From an uncultured Alteromonadaceae bacterium (GTDB lineage: Bacteria; Pseudomonadota; Gammaproteobacteria; Enterobacterales; Alteromonadaceae), in NCBI GenBank assembly GCA_947503265.1, contig CANNDC010000001.1:372001-436000 (forward strand): DNA of 64,000 nt, given 5' to 3'. Numbering within the stretch: position 1 is the stretch's first letter; each line of letters starts with the position of its first letter. Both the position numbers and the translations under genes were made by a program. Under the pieces are notes generated by a model that had not been told where the DNA came from, made no database searches, and saw only the letters and a program-made list of their open reading frames with translations. Below, in pieces: positions 18,943-26,888 of the stretch.

Positions 18943-19980
18943 CTATGGAAGTTTTTTGTTGGTGGATTCCCGAACGACCAATTTTGGCTGGAAATGTTGG
19001 TGAGGGATTTCTCCTTCTTTGCTTGACCTTTTGCGCTTAGCAATAATGTGCGAGATCAGCGCTGCGGCAGCTTGTCTGGCTATTGTATTGGTAGGTTGGG
19101 CAGCGGTGGTTAGTTTTGGCCAGGTCTGGCGTGAAAATGGGCTGTCTTCGAAACCCGCAATGGACAGTTGCTCGGGCACATCAAAATTCATCAATCTTGA
19201 AGCAAATAAGGTACCCGCAGCAATTTCGTCATTACAGCAAAAGATTGCAGTGGGTGGATTTTCCAATGCCAAAAGATACTTCGCGCCTTCTACTCCTGAT
19301 TCGAATGAATAGTGCCCATCAAATATATATTCATCATGTTTTTCAATATTATGCTGTTCAAGCGCATGCAAATATCCTTTAAAACGCTCACCCGTCGAAT
19401 GGTGGCCCTTGTCTCCACCAATAAAGGCGATCTTCTTATGGCCTTGTGCTATCAAATGTTCTGTGATTTCATAGGCTGCTTCGTGATCGTGAATAAAAAT
19501 ACAGGGTGAAGATTCTTTTTTCTCATCTGAACCTGAAATTATACGAATAAAACTTACTTCAAGTTCTTTTATCGCTTCCAGTACGTCGGGCATTTCAGAC
19601 AAGGGAGGACAAACAATAAGCCCAGCAAGTTGAGAATTCTTCACTAGCGTTTTTATTTCGCTTAAAATATTTTCGCTATCTGCCAAACAAGGGTGGATTA
19701 ACAATTCATAACCTCTGTCACGACATTCGGAAAGTATGCCGTTTTGCATATCAATAACATAATATGCGTTCGGGTTGTCGTATAAAAAACCAATTGTATA
19801 AGAACTTGTACCTGCCAAGTTTCTTGCTGCATTATTTGGCTGATAATTGAGCTTCTGTATTGCTTTGTTGACCTTATCAAGCGTTTCAGCTTTTACTGAG
19901 CCTTCTCGATTTATTACCCGCGATACGGTTTTAAAGGAAACACCAGCCATCGCGGCAACGTCTTTTAATGTTGACTTCAT
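18943..19980 (-). CDS. nagR: LacI-family regulator, probably of GlcNAc/chitin use (NagR-like)
   Basis: A 345-residue LacI/GalR repressor. The helix-turn-helix and hinge are at the N-terminus (TLKDVAAMAGVSFKTVSRVIN, then LNYQPNNAARNLAG), followed by a periplasmic-binding-protein-like sensor domain ending in the GFEDSPFSRQTWPKLTT block. It is divergent from the TonB receptor at 20330. Nearly identical palindromes lie upstream of that receptor and of the GlcNAc kinase operon at 29.5 kb, which makes it the likely regulator of both. LacI-type NagR regulators are known for GlcNAc catabolism in Alteromonadales; the inducer is inferred. Confidence 0.82.
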   Translation of the reverse strand: MKSTLKDVAAMAGVSFKTVSRVINREGSVKAETLDKVNKAIQKLNYQPNNAARNLAGTSSYTIGFLYDNPNAYYVIDMQNGILSECRDRGYELLIHPCLADSENILSEIKTLVKNSQLAGLIVCPPLSEMPDVLEAIKELEVSFIRIISGSDEKKESSPCIFIHDHEAAYEITEHLIAQGHKKIAFIGGDKGHHSTGERFKGYLHALEQHNIEKHDEYIFDGHYSFESGVEGAKYLLALENPPTAIFCCNDEIAAGTLFASRLMNFDVPEQLSIAGFEDSPFSRQTWPKLTTAAQPTNTIARQAAAALISHIIAKRKRSSKEGEIPHQHFQPKLVVRESTNKKLP

Positions 19981-20188
19981 TTAGTGAATTTATTCCTTTT
20001 TAATTTGAACTTTGTTCAATCTAAAAACTTTGCAAGATTATCTTCTTATAGATATCACAAAGATAGCTGAAATAGCCAGCAGCAAACTTATTCATTCGCT
20101 TTTTTGCGGCAGTTGATTTGTTTGTTTGTTATTAATTTGTATTTTTTATTTGCTTTATTTTTAATCATGTTGTAAATTTCAACAACAA

Positions 20189-20202
20189 TGACAGCGCTGT
20201 CA
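20189..20202. promoter_or_regulatory. Predicted NagR operator 1
   Basis: A perfect 14-bp palindrome TGACAGCGCTGTCA with a central CG, typical of LacI-family operators, in the 349-bp gap between the divergent regulator and receptor genes. It is about 140 bp before the receptor start and may also affect the regulator promoter. Confidence 0.75.
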
Positions 20203-20255
20203 ATTTATTTAACATAAATGACTAGTACTAAATGTCATTTTTATTTAAAGATTAA

Positions 20256-20269
20256 TGACAGCGTTGTCG
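20256..20269. promoter_or_regulatory. Predicted NagR operator 2
   Basis: TGACAGCGTTGTCG differs from operator 1 at two positions and lies 67 bp from it, just upstream of the proposed receptor promoter. Two spaced sites could allow looping, as is common for LacI-type proteins. Confidence 0.72.
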
Positions 20270-20279
20270 TAAAGAAAAA

Positions 20280-20307
20280 TTGAAACGCATAACTTGAAAC
20301 ATATACT
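20280..20307 (+). promoter_or_regulatory. Candidate promoter of the TonB receptor gene
   Basis: TTGAAA (20280-20285) and TATACT (20302-20307) are separated by 16 bp, close to sigma-70 consensus. The predicted start of transcription leaves a leader of only about 15 bases with an AAGAGAG ribosome site. The same region holds three TTGAAAC copies spaced by 14 bp, so the hexamer match could also belong to that repeat. Confidence 0.5.
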
Positions 20308-20329
20308 TTGAAACAAGAGAGCCCAAATA

Positions 20330-22888
20330 ATGAAAGCAAGAAAATTCAACAAATTAGCACAATGCATCAAAACAGCAGTGTTAATGGGTACTGCAGCTTC
20401 TGCGGTCGTCTTACCAACAATATCCGCAGCGCAAGAAGCTGAATCCTCCGCCGATGTCGAAGTAATTCAAGTTCGTGGTATTCGGGCATCACAAAAAGAA
20501 GCACTGAACCAAAAGCGATTCGCGAATGCAGTTGTCGATTCAATATCATCTGAAGATATCGGTAAATTTCCTGATAGAAACATTGCTGAGTCATTGCAGC
20601 GTGTTCCAGGCGTGACAATTGCCAGAAATTTTGCTGGTGAAGGCGGCAGTGTTTCAATTCGCGGAACAAACCCCGAATTGACTCTTGTTAATATGAATGG
20701 CAACTATGTCGCTTCAACAGGCTGGTTTTCACAGCAGCCCGCTACTCGTTCCTTTGACATGGATTTATTGCCTCCAGAATTGGTAGCTGGGGTTGACGTG
20801 TATAAATCGCCAATGGCCTCTCTCGATGAAGGTGGTGTAGGTGGTGTAGTGGAAATTCGCACTCGTAAGCCTTTGGCAATCGACTCTGGAACCTTATATT
20901 TATCAGCTGAAGCGCAAGACAATAGCATAGCCGACGATACCGGTTTTGGTGCCACTGGAATGTATAGCTGGAAAAATGATGCTGAAACATTTGGAATCTT
21001 AGGTAGCCTTTCAACATTAGAGACTATTGGTTTGGCTCACAAAGCTGAAAACTATATGGATGATGGTTGGGCTGGTGCCGGAATTGCCGAGTTTAAACAA
21101 GATAGAAAACGTGATGCGATTGATTTGACATTGGAATACGCACCTACGGATGAACTTTCGATGAATATCCACTTCTTCAATGTTGACTTGGACGCGGGGA
21201 ATACTAATCAAAATTATTTGATTATCGCTGGCACAGATGTGGATGGATTCAACTCTAGAGTGACTGGGGCAACTATTTTCAGCCCTGACAATGGCTTTGC
21301 TGTCAATGGAACCTTCGCTGGAGGACCATTCGACGACACAAACTCACGAAATGCCGAAGTAGATACACAAGTACTCGCCTACGAAGTTAATTATGAAGGT
21401 GATGGTTATACGATTAATTCAAAACTCGGCCGTACCAAAGCAACGGGTGGTGATGGCGGTAACTACAATGTAGGTTGGGTATCGAGCAACGATAATCAGA
21501 GTATTCAGTTCGATATGTCTGGCCGAGACGCAATGGTTTTAAGTCCGATCAACACAGATCCTAGCAATCATTCAGAGTATCTTATGAACAACGTTTCAGT
21601 GGTTGCGGGCTTCCGTGAAGACAAAGAAACCTTCGCTCAAGTCGATGTAAATTTTGATGTTGAGTGGGGTCCTATTTCGAATCTACGCACTGGGGTTAAA
21701 CTGCGTGACCACGAAAATACAAGCTTTTCAAACACCTGGCAGTTTGCAGATGGAATAACAACTGGTATGACTAAAGCTAATTTCGCCGACGGTACTTTTG
21801 GACATTCAGGAATTGGTTTAACCGGAGGTTCTCCAACTGATATCGCTCGCGTTAACGGCGATCAGTTACGTGCTCATGTAGACAGTTTTAAAACTGGCGA
21901 AACCTTAAATGAAAATAGTTTCGGGGTAATTAAAGAAGATATTTTTGCTTCGTATTTACAAGGTGACTTCGATGGTGAAAATTATCGAGGAAACATTGGT
22001 TTACGTTATGTACAAACGGATACCTCTGCTGATTTTAGAAACTTCTTCGACACTAGCATGTTAGCAAGAGAAGAAAGTGATTATTCAGATTGGTTGCCAA
22101 GTTTCAACCTTGCATTAAACTTGACTGATGATGTGATTTTACGTGTTTCGTCGGCAAAAGTGATAAGCCGACCCAACTATACCTTTATGAATCCGGCAGC
22201 GAGCACTAACGTTACTACCCGTCAAATTACCCGCGGAACGGTTAAGCTTGACCCATTCCGTGCAACTCAATCTGACATTGGTATTGAGTGGTATTTCAAC
22301 GAAGAGTCTCTGTTGTCAGCAACACTATTCAATAAAGATATTCGATCTTTTATCATCCAAGGTGCGAATAAAAGTCGTATCACCAATAATGGCGTTGAAT
22401 TTATCCTGAATGAACCAGGTCAAGGCTTGGGTGGTGAAATCCAAGGTGCAGAGTTCCAATATCAACAGCAAATGGGTAACTATGGTTGGTCTGCAAACCT
22501 AACGTATTCAGAAGGTTTTGGATTACAAGATAAAGGCGCCGATGCTGGCGGTATAGTAGAAGTCGATCTTCCCGGGTTATCTAAGTTTAGCTACAATTTG
22601 ACTGCGTTTTATGAAGACGACAACGTATCAGGACGCATTGCTTATACCTATCGTGATGACTTTATTGCTCAGTCTACCGGGATCGGTGGCAATACATCTT
22701 GGGATGCACATGGTTTCCTAGATGCAAACATTACTTGGCATGCTACAGAGCAAATTGATGTTAGCCTTGAAGCAACGAACTTGCTTGAAGAAACCACCAC
22801 ACAACGCTTATCTACTGACTTCAACGCTATGCGTTTAGCTGCAGATAACGGTAGAAACCTGTACCTAAAAGTGTCCTATCGATTGTAA
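20330..22888 (+). CDS. TonB-dependent receptor, probably for chitooligosaccharides
   Basis: An 852-residue outer-membrane transporter. A long signal peptide ends near residue 34. A plug domain with a TonB-box-like VEVIQVRG (about 42-49) and the LQRVPGVTIARN and SVSIRGTNPELTLVNMNG blocks precedes a beta-barrel that ends in an aromatic-poor YLKVSYRL strand. The KSPMASLDEGGVGG motif marks the Xanthomonas/Caulobacter-type sugar receptors. It is divergent from the LacI-type gene and preceded by two operators. With the hexosaminidase and GlcNAc genes downstream, it probably imports chitin oligomers; the substrate is inferred. Confidence 0.88.
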   Translation: MKARKFNKLAQCIKTAVLMGTAASAVVLPTISAAQEAESSADVEVIQVRGIRASQKEALNQKRFANAVVDSISSEDIGKFPDRNIAESLQRVPGVTIARNFAGEGGSVSIRGTNPELTLVNMNGNYVASTGWFSQQPATRSFDMDLLPPELVAGVDVYKSPMASLDEGGVGGVVEIRTRKPLAIDSGTLYLSAEAQDNSIADDTGFGATGMYSWKNDAETFGILGSLSTLETIGLAHKAENYMDDGWAGAGIAEFKQDRKRDAIDLTLEYAPTDELSMNIHFFNVDLDAGNTNQNYLIIAGTDVDGFNSRVTGATIFSPDNGFAVNGTFAGGPFDDTNSRNAEVDTQVLAYEVNYEGDGYTINSKLGRTKATGGDGGNYNVGWVSSNDNQSIQFDMSGRDAMVLSPINTDPSNHSEYLMNNVSVVAGFREDKETFAQVDVNFDVEWGPISNLRTGVKLRDHENTSFSNTWQFADGITTGMTKANFADGTFGHSGIGLTGGSPTDIARVNGDQLRAHVDSFKTGETLNENSFGVIKEDIFASYLQGDFDGENYRGNIGLRYVQTDTSADFRNFFDTSMLAREESDYSDWLPSFNLALNLTDDVILRVSSAKVISRPNYTFMNPAASTNVTTRQITRGTVKLDPFRATQSDIGIEWYFNEESLLSATLFNKDIRSFIIQGANKSRITNNGVEFILNEPGQGLGGEIQGAEFQYQQQMGNYGWSANLTYSEGFGLQDKGADAGGIVEVDLPGLSKFSYNLTAFYEDDNVSGRIAYTYRDDFIAQSTGIGGNTSWDAHGFLDANITWHATEQIDVSLEATNLLEETTTQRLSTDFNAMRLAADNGRNLYLKVSYRL

Positions 22889-22908
22889 TAGCTGTTTTTA
22901 GTCGAGAT

Positions 22909-22936
22909 TAAAAGGGAGGTTTTACTTCCCTTTTTA
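22909..22936 (+). terminator. Terminator after the TonB receptor gene
   Basis: An 8-bp stem (22910-22917 with 22927-22934) and a T5 run at 22931-22935, in the 103-bp gap before the first halogenase gene. It may attenuate expression of the downstream genes relative to the receptor. Confidence 0.65.
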
Positions 22937-22991
22937 GTCATTCGCCCCTTTAATCAGATATCTAAATCTCTATGAGCCATGAAGAATTAAT

Positions 22992-24560
22992 ATGTCAAAA
23001 TTAAATGATCACATTCTTATTGTTGGTGGCGGAACAGCTGGTTGGTTAACTGCTGCGATTGTTGCAAAAAGTTTAAGTTGTAAGCAAAAAAATAGCGTGA
23101 AAGTGACTTTGGTCGAATCTCCAGATATTCCAATTCTTGGTGTTGGAGAGGGAACCTGGCCTAACCTTCGAGCGACATTGCGTAAAATCGGAGTAAGTGA
23201 GAGCGACTTTATCCGTGAATGCGATGCTACGTTCAAGCAAGGAGCAGAATTTGTCAATTGGCGCGTTACGCCAAAGTCTGGAAGTACTGAAAGTTATTAT
23301 CATCCGCTAAGTACGGTAAACCACTCTTCATATGATTTTAATCTTGCGCCTTATTGGCTGCTACAAGACGAAGCAATACGTCAGCCTTATGACAGAGCGG
23401 TAGCCTCTCAAGCTCGAATATGTGATTTAGGATTGGCCCCTAAACAAATCGTGATGCCAGAGTACAGTGCAGCTCAAGAATATGCATATCATTTAAACGC
23501 AAACAAGTTTGCTGAATTTTTAAAGCAACATTGTATAAATAATCTAGGCGTTCACTTTGTTAGTGCAAACGTAACTAATGTGCATCTTGATGACGATGAT
23601 TTTGTTTCTCACGTAGATACTGATAGTCATGAATCAGCACGTATTGCAGCAGATTTTTTTGTGGATTGCAGCGGTGCCAGAGGACTTCTCATTAACCAAA
23701 CCTACAAAATTGGTTGGGTCGATATCAGCAATATTATTCTTAATGATACTGCGCTTGCAGTGCAAGTCGACTATCCAGATCAACAGCAAGCGATTAAAAC
23801 CCATACCATATCAACAGCACAAACAGCTGGATGGATATGGGACATTGGTTTGCAAAGTCGTCGCGGAGTAGGGCATGTATACAGCAGCAGACATATCTCC
23901 GAAGATCAGGCTACAAGCCAGTTACTAAACTATATTGATCAGCCGGAACAAGAGCTCTCTGTTAGAAAAATCAAGTTGAATCATGGTTATAGAGAAAAGT
24001 TTTGGCACAAAAATACCGTTGCAATTGGGATGTCAGCTGGTTTTATTGAACCACTAGAAGCCTCAGCGATTTTCTTATTTGATGCAGCAGCCAACATGAT
24101 TGCTGCGCAATTCCCGCGCCGACGCGAAGATATGGCCTATGTTGAAGAAACATTCAATACGCATCTCACTATGCGAATGGAACGCACAGTCGAGTTTATT
24201 AAAATGCACTATTGCATTTCTTTGCGCAGAGACAGTCAATATTGGATTGATAACTGCAACTCTGACAGCATCCCAGCTAATTTAAGACGTCGGTTGGATT
24301 TCTGGAAAAATCACCCACCAACAAAATACGATTTCGATAATGCTTGGGAACCTTTCAATTTGGACAGCTATTTGTATGTGCTTTATGGAATGGGATACAA
24401 AACAGATTTAAGCGCAAACAGATCGGCATTCTCTGATATTGATCGTGCAAATCGCCTTTTTGCTGACGTCGATACGGCCACGAAACTTCTTAGTTCTAAA
24501 TTGCCATTGCAAAGAGAGTTAATAGAAAAAGTTCGTCAATTCGGTTTTACACGGGTATAG
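22992..24560 (+). CDS. Flavin-dependent halogenase-like protein 1 (tryptophan halogenase family)
   Basis: A 522-residue protein of the tryptophan-halogenase family (PF04820). The FAD loop GGGTAGW is at residues 12-18. A lysine in FKQGAEFVNW (K82) aligns with the catalytic lysine of PrnA, and the EPLEAS block (353-358) holds the conserved glutamate region. The halogenase motif WxWxIP reads WIWDIG (281-286), with Gly in place of Pro. Genes of this kind sit beside sugar TonB receptors in several Alteromonadales and Xanthomonadales, and their substrates are not known. It is 3 bp from the second copy. Confidence 0.85.
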   Translation: MSKLNDHILIVGGGTAGWLTAAIVAKSLSCKQKNSVKVTLVESPDIPILGVGEGTWPNLRATLRKIGVSESDFIRECDATFKQGAEFVNWRVTPKSGSTESYYHPLSTVNHSSYDFNLAPYWLLQDEAIRQPYDRAVASQARICDLGLAPKQIVMPEYSAAQEYAYHLNANKFAEFLKQHCINNLGVHFVSANVTNVHLDDDDFVSHVDTDSHESARIAADFFVDCSGARGLLINQTYKIGWVDISNIILNDTALAVQVDYPDQQQAIKTHTISTAQTAGWIWDIGLQSRRGVGHVYSSRHISEDQATSQLLNYIDQPEQELSVRKIKLNHGYREKFWHKNTVAIGMSAGFIEPLEASAIFLFDAAANMIAAQFPRRREDMAYVEETFNTHLTMRMERTVEFIKMHYCISLRRDSQYWIDNCNSDSIPANLRRRLDFWKNHPPTKYDFDNAWEPFNLDSYLYVLYGMGYKTDLSANRSAFSDIDRANRLFADVDTATKLLSSKLPLQRELIEKVRQFGFTRV

Positions 24561-24563
24561 ATA

Positions 24564-26117
24564 ATGGACAATAAAACAGTTAATCGGGTAATTATTGTTG
24601 GTGGTGGAACGGCCGGTTGGTTAACCGCTGCAAAACTAGCAAAACATCTTAACAGCAAGGATCCTAAGTCAGTTCAGGTGACCTTAGTAGAATCGCCGGA
24701 TATTCCGACTATCGGGGTCGGGGAAGGAACTTGGCCGACTATGCGTAAAACGTTGGCTGAGTTGGGTATCAATGAAAACGAATTTTTAACGCATTGTAAC
24801 GCTTCTTTCAAACAGGGTACTAAGTTTGTAGACTGGCACTCAACTCCTGAAGACGGAACTCATAAGCACTACTACCATTTGTTTAGTTCTGTCGTTGACT
24901 CGGCTGAATTCAATCTAAGCCCATACTGGTCATTAAGCGATAAATCGATTCCTTATGCGGAATATGTAAGTGCGCAAACTGTTCTTTGTGAATCAGGCTT
25001 GGCACCTAAACTAATTAGCAATCGATGCTATGAAGGTATCCAAAATTACGCCTATCATTTGGATGCTGGAAAATTTGCGGAGCTACTATCTAACTACAGT
25101 TGCAGTAAATTAGGAGTTAAACACGTTAAAGCTAACGTAACAGAGGTCGTTCTTGATAACGACGACTTAATTAGTGGTATTGAAACTGATTCGCACGGAT
25201 TATTAAACGCAGATTTCTTCGTTGATTGCAGCGGCTTTCGAAGCCTTTTGCTAGGACAAACATACGGAATTGATTTTATCAGCATTAAAGATAGCTTGTT
25301 AACCGATCATGCTGTGGCAATCCAAGTCCCTTATCAAGAAAGTACGCCAAACATAAACAGTACGACTATTTCTTCAGCTCAATCTGCAGGTTGGATTTGG
25401 GATATTGGCTTGGCTAATCGCAGAGGGACTGGCTATGTTTATTGCTCTGAATTTATCGATCATTCCGAAGCAGAACAAACACTGCGCGACTATATTGGCC
25501 CTGAAGCAGAACAACTAGAAGCACGCACTATTAAAATGAATTGCGGCTACAGACGTAAATTTTGGCATAACAACTGTGTTGCCATTGGCTTGTCTGCTGC
25601 GTTTGTTGAGCCTCTGGAAGCTTCGGCTATTTTTTTGGTGGAAGCCGCTGCTAATATGCTCTGCGATCAATTCCCAAGACATAAATCCTTAATGCCTATG
25701 GTGGAAAAAAAATTCAATGATTCTTTCCAATATAGATGGACTAAAACCATCCACTTCATCAAGATGCACTATTGTCTATCGCAAAGAAATGAACCTTTTT
25801 GGCAAGCCAATCGGAGCACGGAGACAATTCCTCAGGAACTTTCTGAACAACTGGCTCATTGGAAATATCATCCAGTTAGTAAATACGATTTCAGTCATGT
25901 GTTTGAGCCTTTTCCGCAAGATAGTTATCAGTATGTTTTACACGGAATGGGGTTTGAACAACAACTTGACTATGCCAGTTCATCCTACAATGACGCATTA
26001 CGTGTGAAGCAGTATCAAACTCTTAATCAAAGATTGCAGGAAAAACTGTCGAAACAGTTACCGAGTAATCATGAACTATTACAAAAAGTGGCTAAATACG
26101 GTTTTCAGACCGTATAG
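24564..26117 (+). CDS. Flavin-dependent halogenase-like protein 2 (tryptophan halogenase family)
   Basis: A 517-residue paralogue of the preceding protein, clearly homologous along its length. GGGTAGW lies at residues 13-19, the lysine in SFKQGTKFVDW is K83, the EPLEAS block is intact, and the WxWxIP position again reads WIWDIG. The tandem arrangement with a 3-bp gap suggests duplication and possibly a heteromeric or two-substrate system. No separate flavin reductase is encoded nearby, so reduced flavin would have to come from elsewhere. The native substrate is unknown. Confidence 0.85.
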   Translation: MDNKTVNRVIIVGGGTAGWLTAAKLAKHLNSKDPKSVQVTLVESPDIPTIGVGEGTWPTMRKTLAELGINENEFLTHCNASFKQGTKFVDWHSTPEDGTHKHYYHLFSSVVDSAEFNLSPYWSLSDKSIPYAEYVSAQTVLCESGLAPKLISNRCYEGIQNYAYHLDAGKFAELLSNYSCSKLGVKHVKANVTEVVLDNDDLISGIETDSHGLLNADFFVDCSGFRSLLLGQTYGIDFISIKDSLLTDHAVAIQVPYQESTPNINSTTISSAQSAGWIWDIGLANRRGTGYVYCSEFIDHSEAEQTLRDYIGPEAEQLEARTIKMNCGYRRKFWHNNCVAIGLSAAFVEPLEASAIFLVEAAANMLCDQFPRHKSLMPMVEKKFNDSFQYRWTKTIHFIKMHYCLSQRNEPFWQANRSTETIPQELSEQLAHWKYHPVSKYDFSHVFEPFPQDSYQYVLHGMGFEQQLDYASSSYNDALRVKQYQTLNQRLQEKLSKQLPSNHELLQKVAKYGFQTV

Positions 26118-26142
26118 TTCTTGACCTCATAAGGAGAGGATT

Positions 26143-26847
26143 ATGGCGAATGTTCAAGTTTTAGACAAAGACAAGCATCGACAACTTAGATATAACAATG
26201 GGCAATTATTTTCAGCTATTGCAAAAAGTCATGTTGTGCAAATAACCGTATTTGAATTAGCGAAGGTTGCTGCAGAATACCCAATAGCTTTCATCAAAGA
26301 TCGAAGTACCGGACAATTTCATCTTGTAGCCTTATTAGGATTACAACCCCAAGAAAACCTCTTTATTCAAGATGAACAATGGCTAGCAAACTATATTCCG
26401 CTGCAAATCAGAGCTACCCCTTTCGGACTTTCGCCACACCCAAACGATGAAAATAAACACCTGTTATGTGTCGATTTAGATAGTCCACTAATTGGAGAAA
26501 GCACTGGTGACGCTTTGTTTGATGAAGAAGGAAACCAAACTAATTTGTTGGTGGAAAAAAGTGAATCCATTAGTCAATTAAGGGAACAGTCAGCTATTTC
26601 TCAAAAATTCATTAATATATTGATTAAAAAAGATTTATTGTCACCACAATCACTATCTATCAAGCAGCAAGACGGTGAAGAATACAGCCTTACGGGGCTT
26701 TATGCGATTAACGAAGCCAATTTAAACCAATTGTCTGCTGAGTCATTTTTAGAATTACGCCAATTGGGCTTTATTAGCTCAATCTATGCCTGTCTTTTTT
26801 CATTGAGCCGAGTTGAAACGCTAGTTCGCCTCAAAGCTAAACAATAG
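26143..26847 (+). CDS. SapC-family protein
   Basis: A 234-residue protein resembling the SapC family (PF07277), recognised by the N-terminal FELAKVAAEYPIAFIKD block, the ALLGLQPQENLFI segment and the YIPLQIRATPFGLSP block. Despite the name, it shows no transmembrane segments and should not be confused with the SapC permease of peptide ABC transporters. It lies 25 bp after halogenase 2 with a clear AAGGAGAGG ribosome site. SapC, halogenase-like and TonB-receptor genes often occur together; the biochemical role is not established. Confidence 0.78.
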   Translation: MANVQVLDKDKHRQLRYNNGQLFSAIAKSHVVQITVFELAKVAAEYPIAFIKDRSTGQFHLVALLGLQPQENLFIQDEQWLANYIPLQIRATPFGLSPHPNDENKHLLCVDLDSPLIGESTGDALFDEEGNQTNLLVEKSESISQLREQSAISQKFINILIKKDLLSPQSLSIKQQDGEEYSLTGLYAINEANLNQLSAESFLELRQLGFISSIYACLFSLSRVETLVRLKAKQ

Positions 26848-26888
26848 GCTGATTTGGTGATGAGTATTGCAACGAGAGAATCATTTGT

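Noticed and set aside
26143..26847. SapC permease of an antimicrobial-peptide ABC transporter
   Set aside because: There are no transmembrane segments and no other ABC transporter genes nearby; the name comes from the protein family only.
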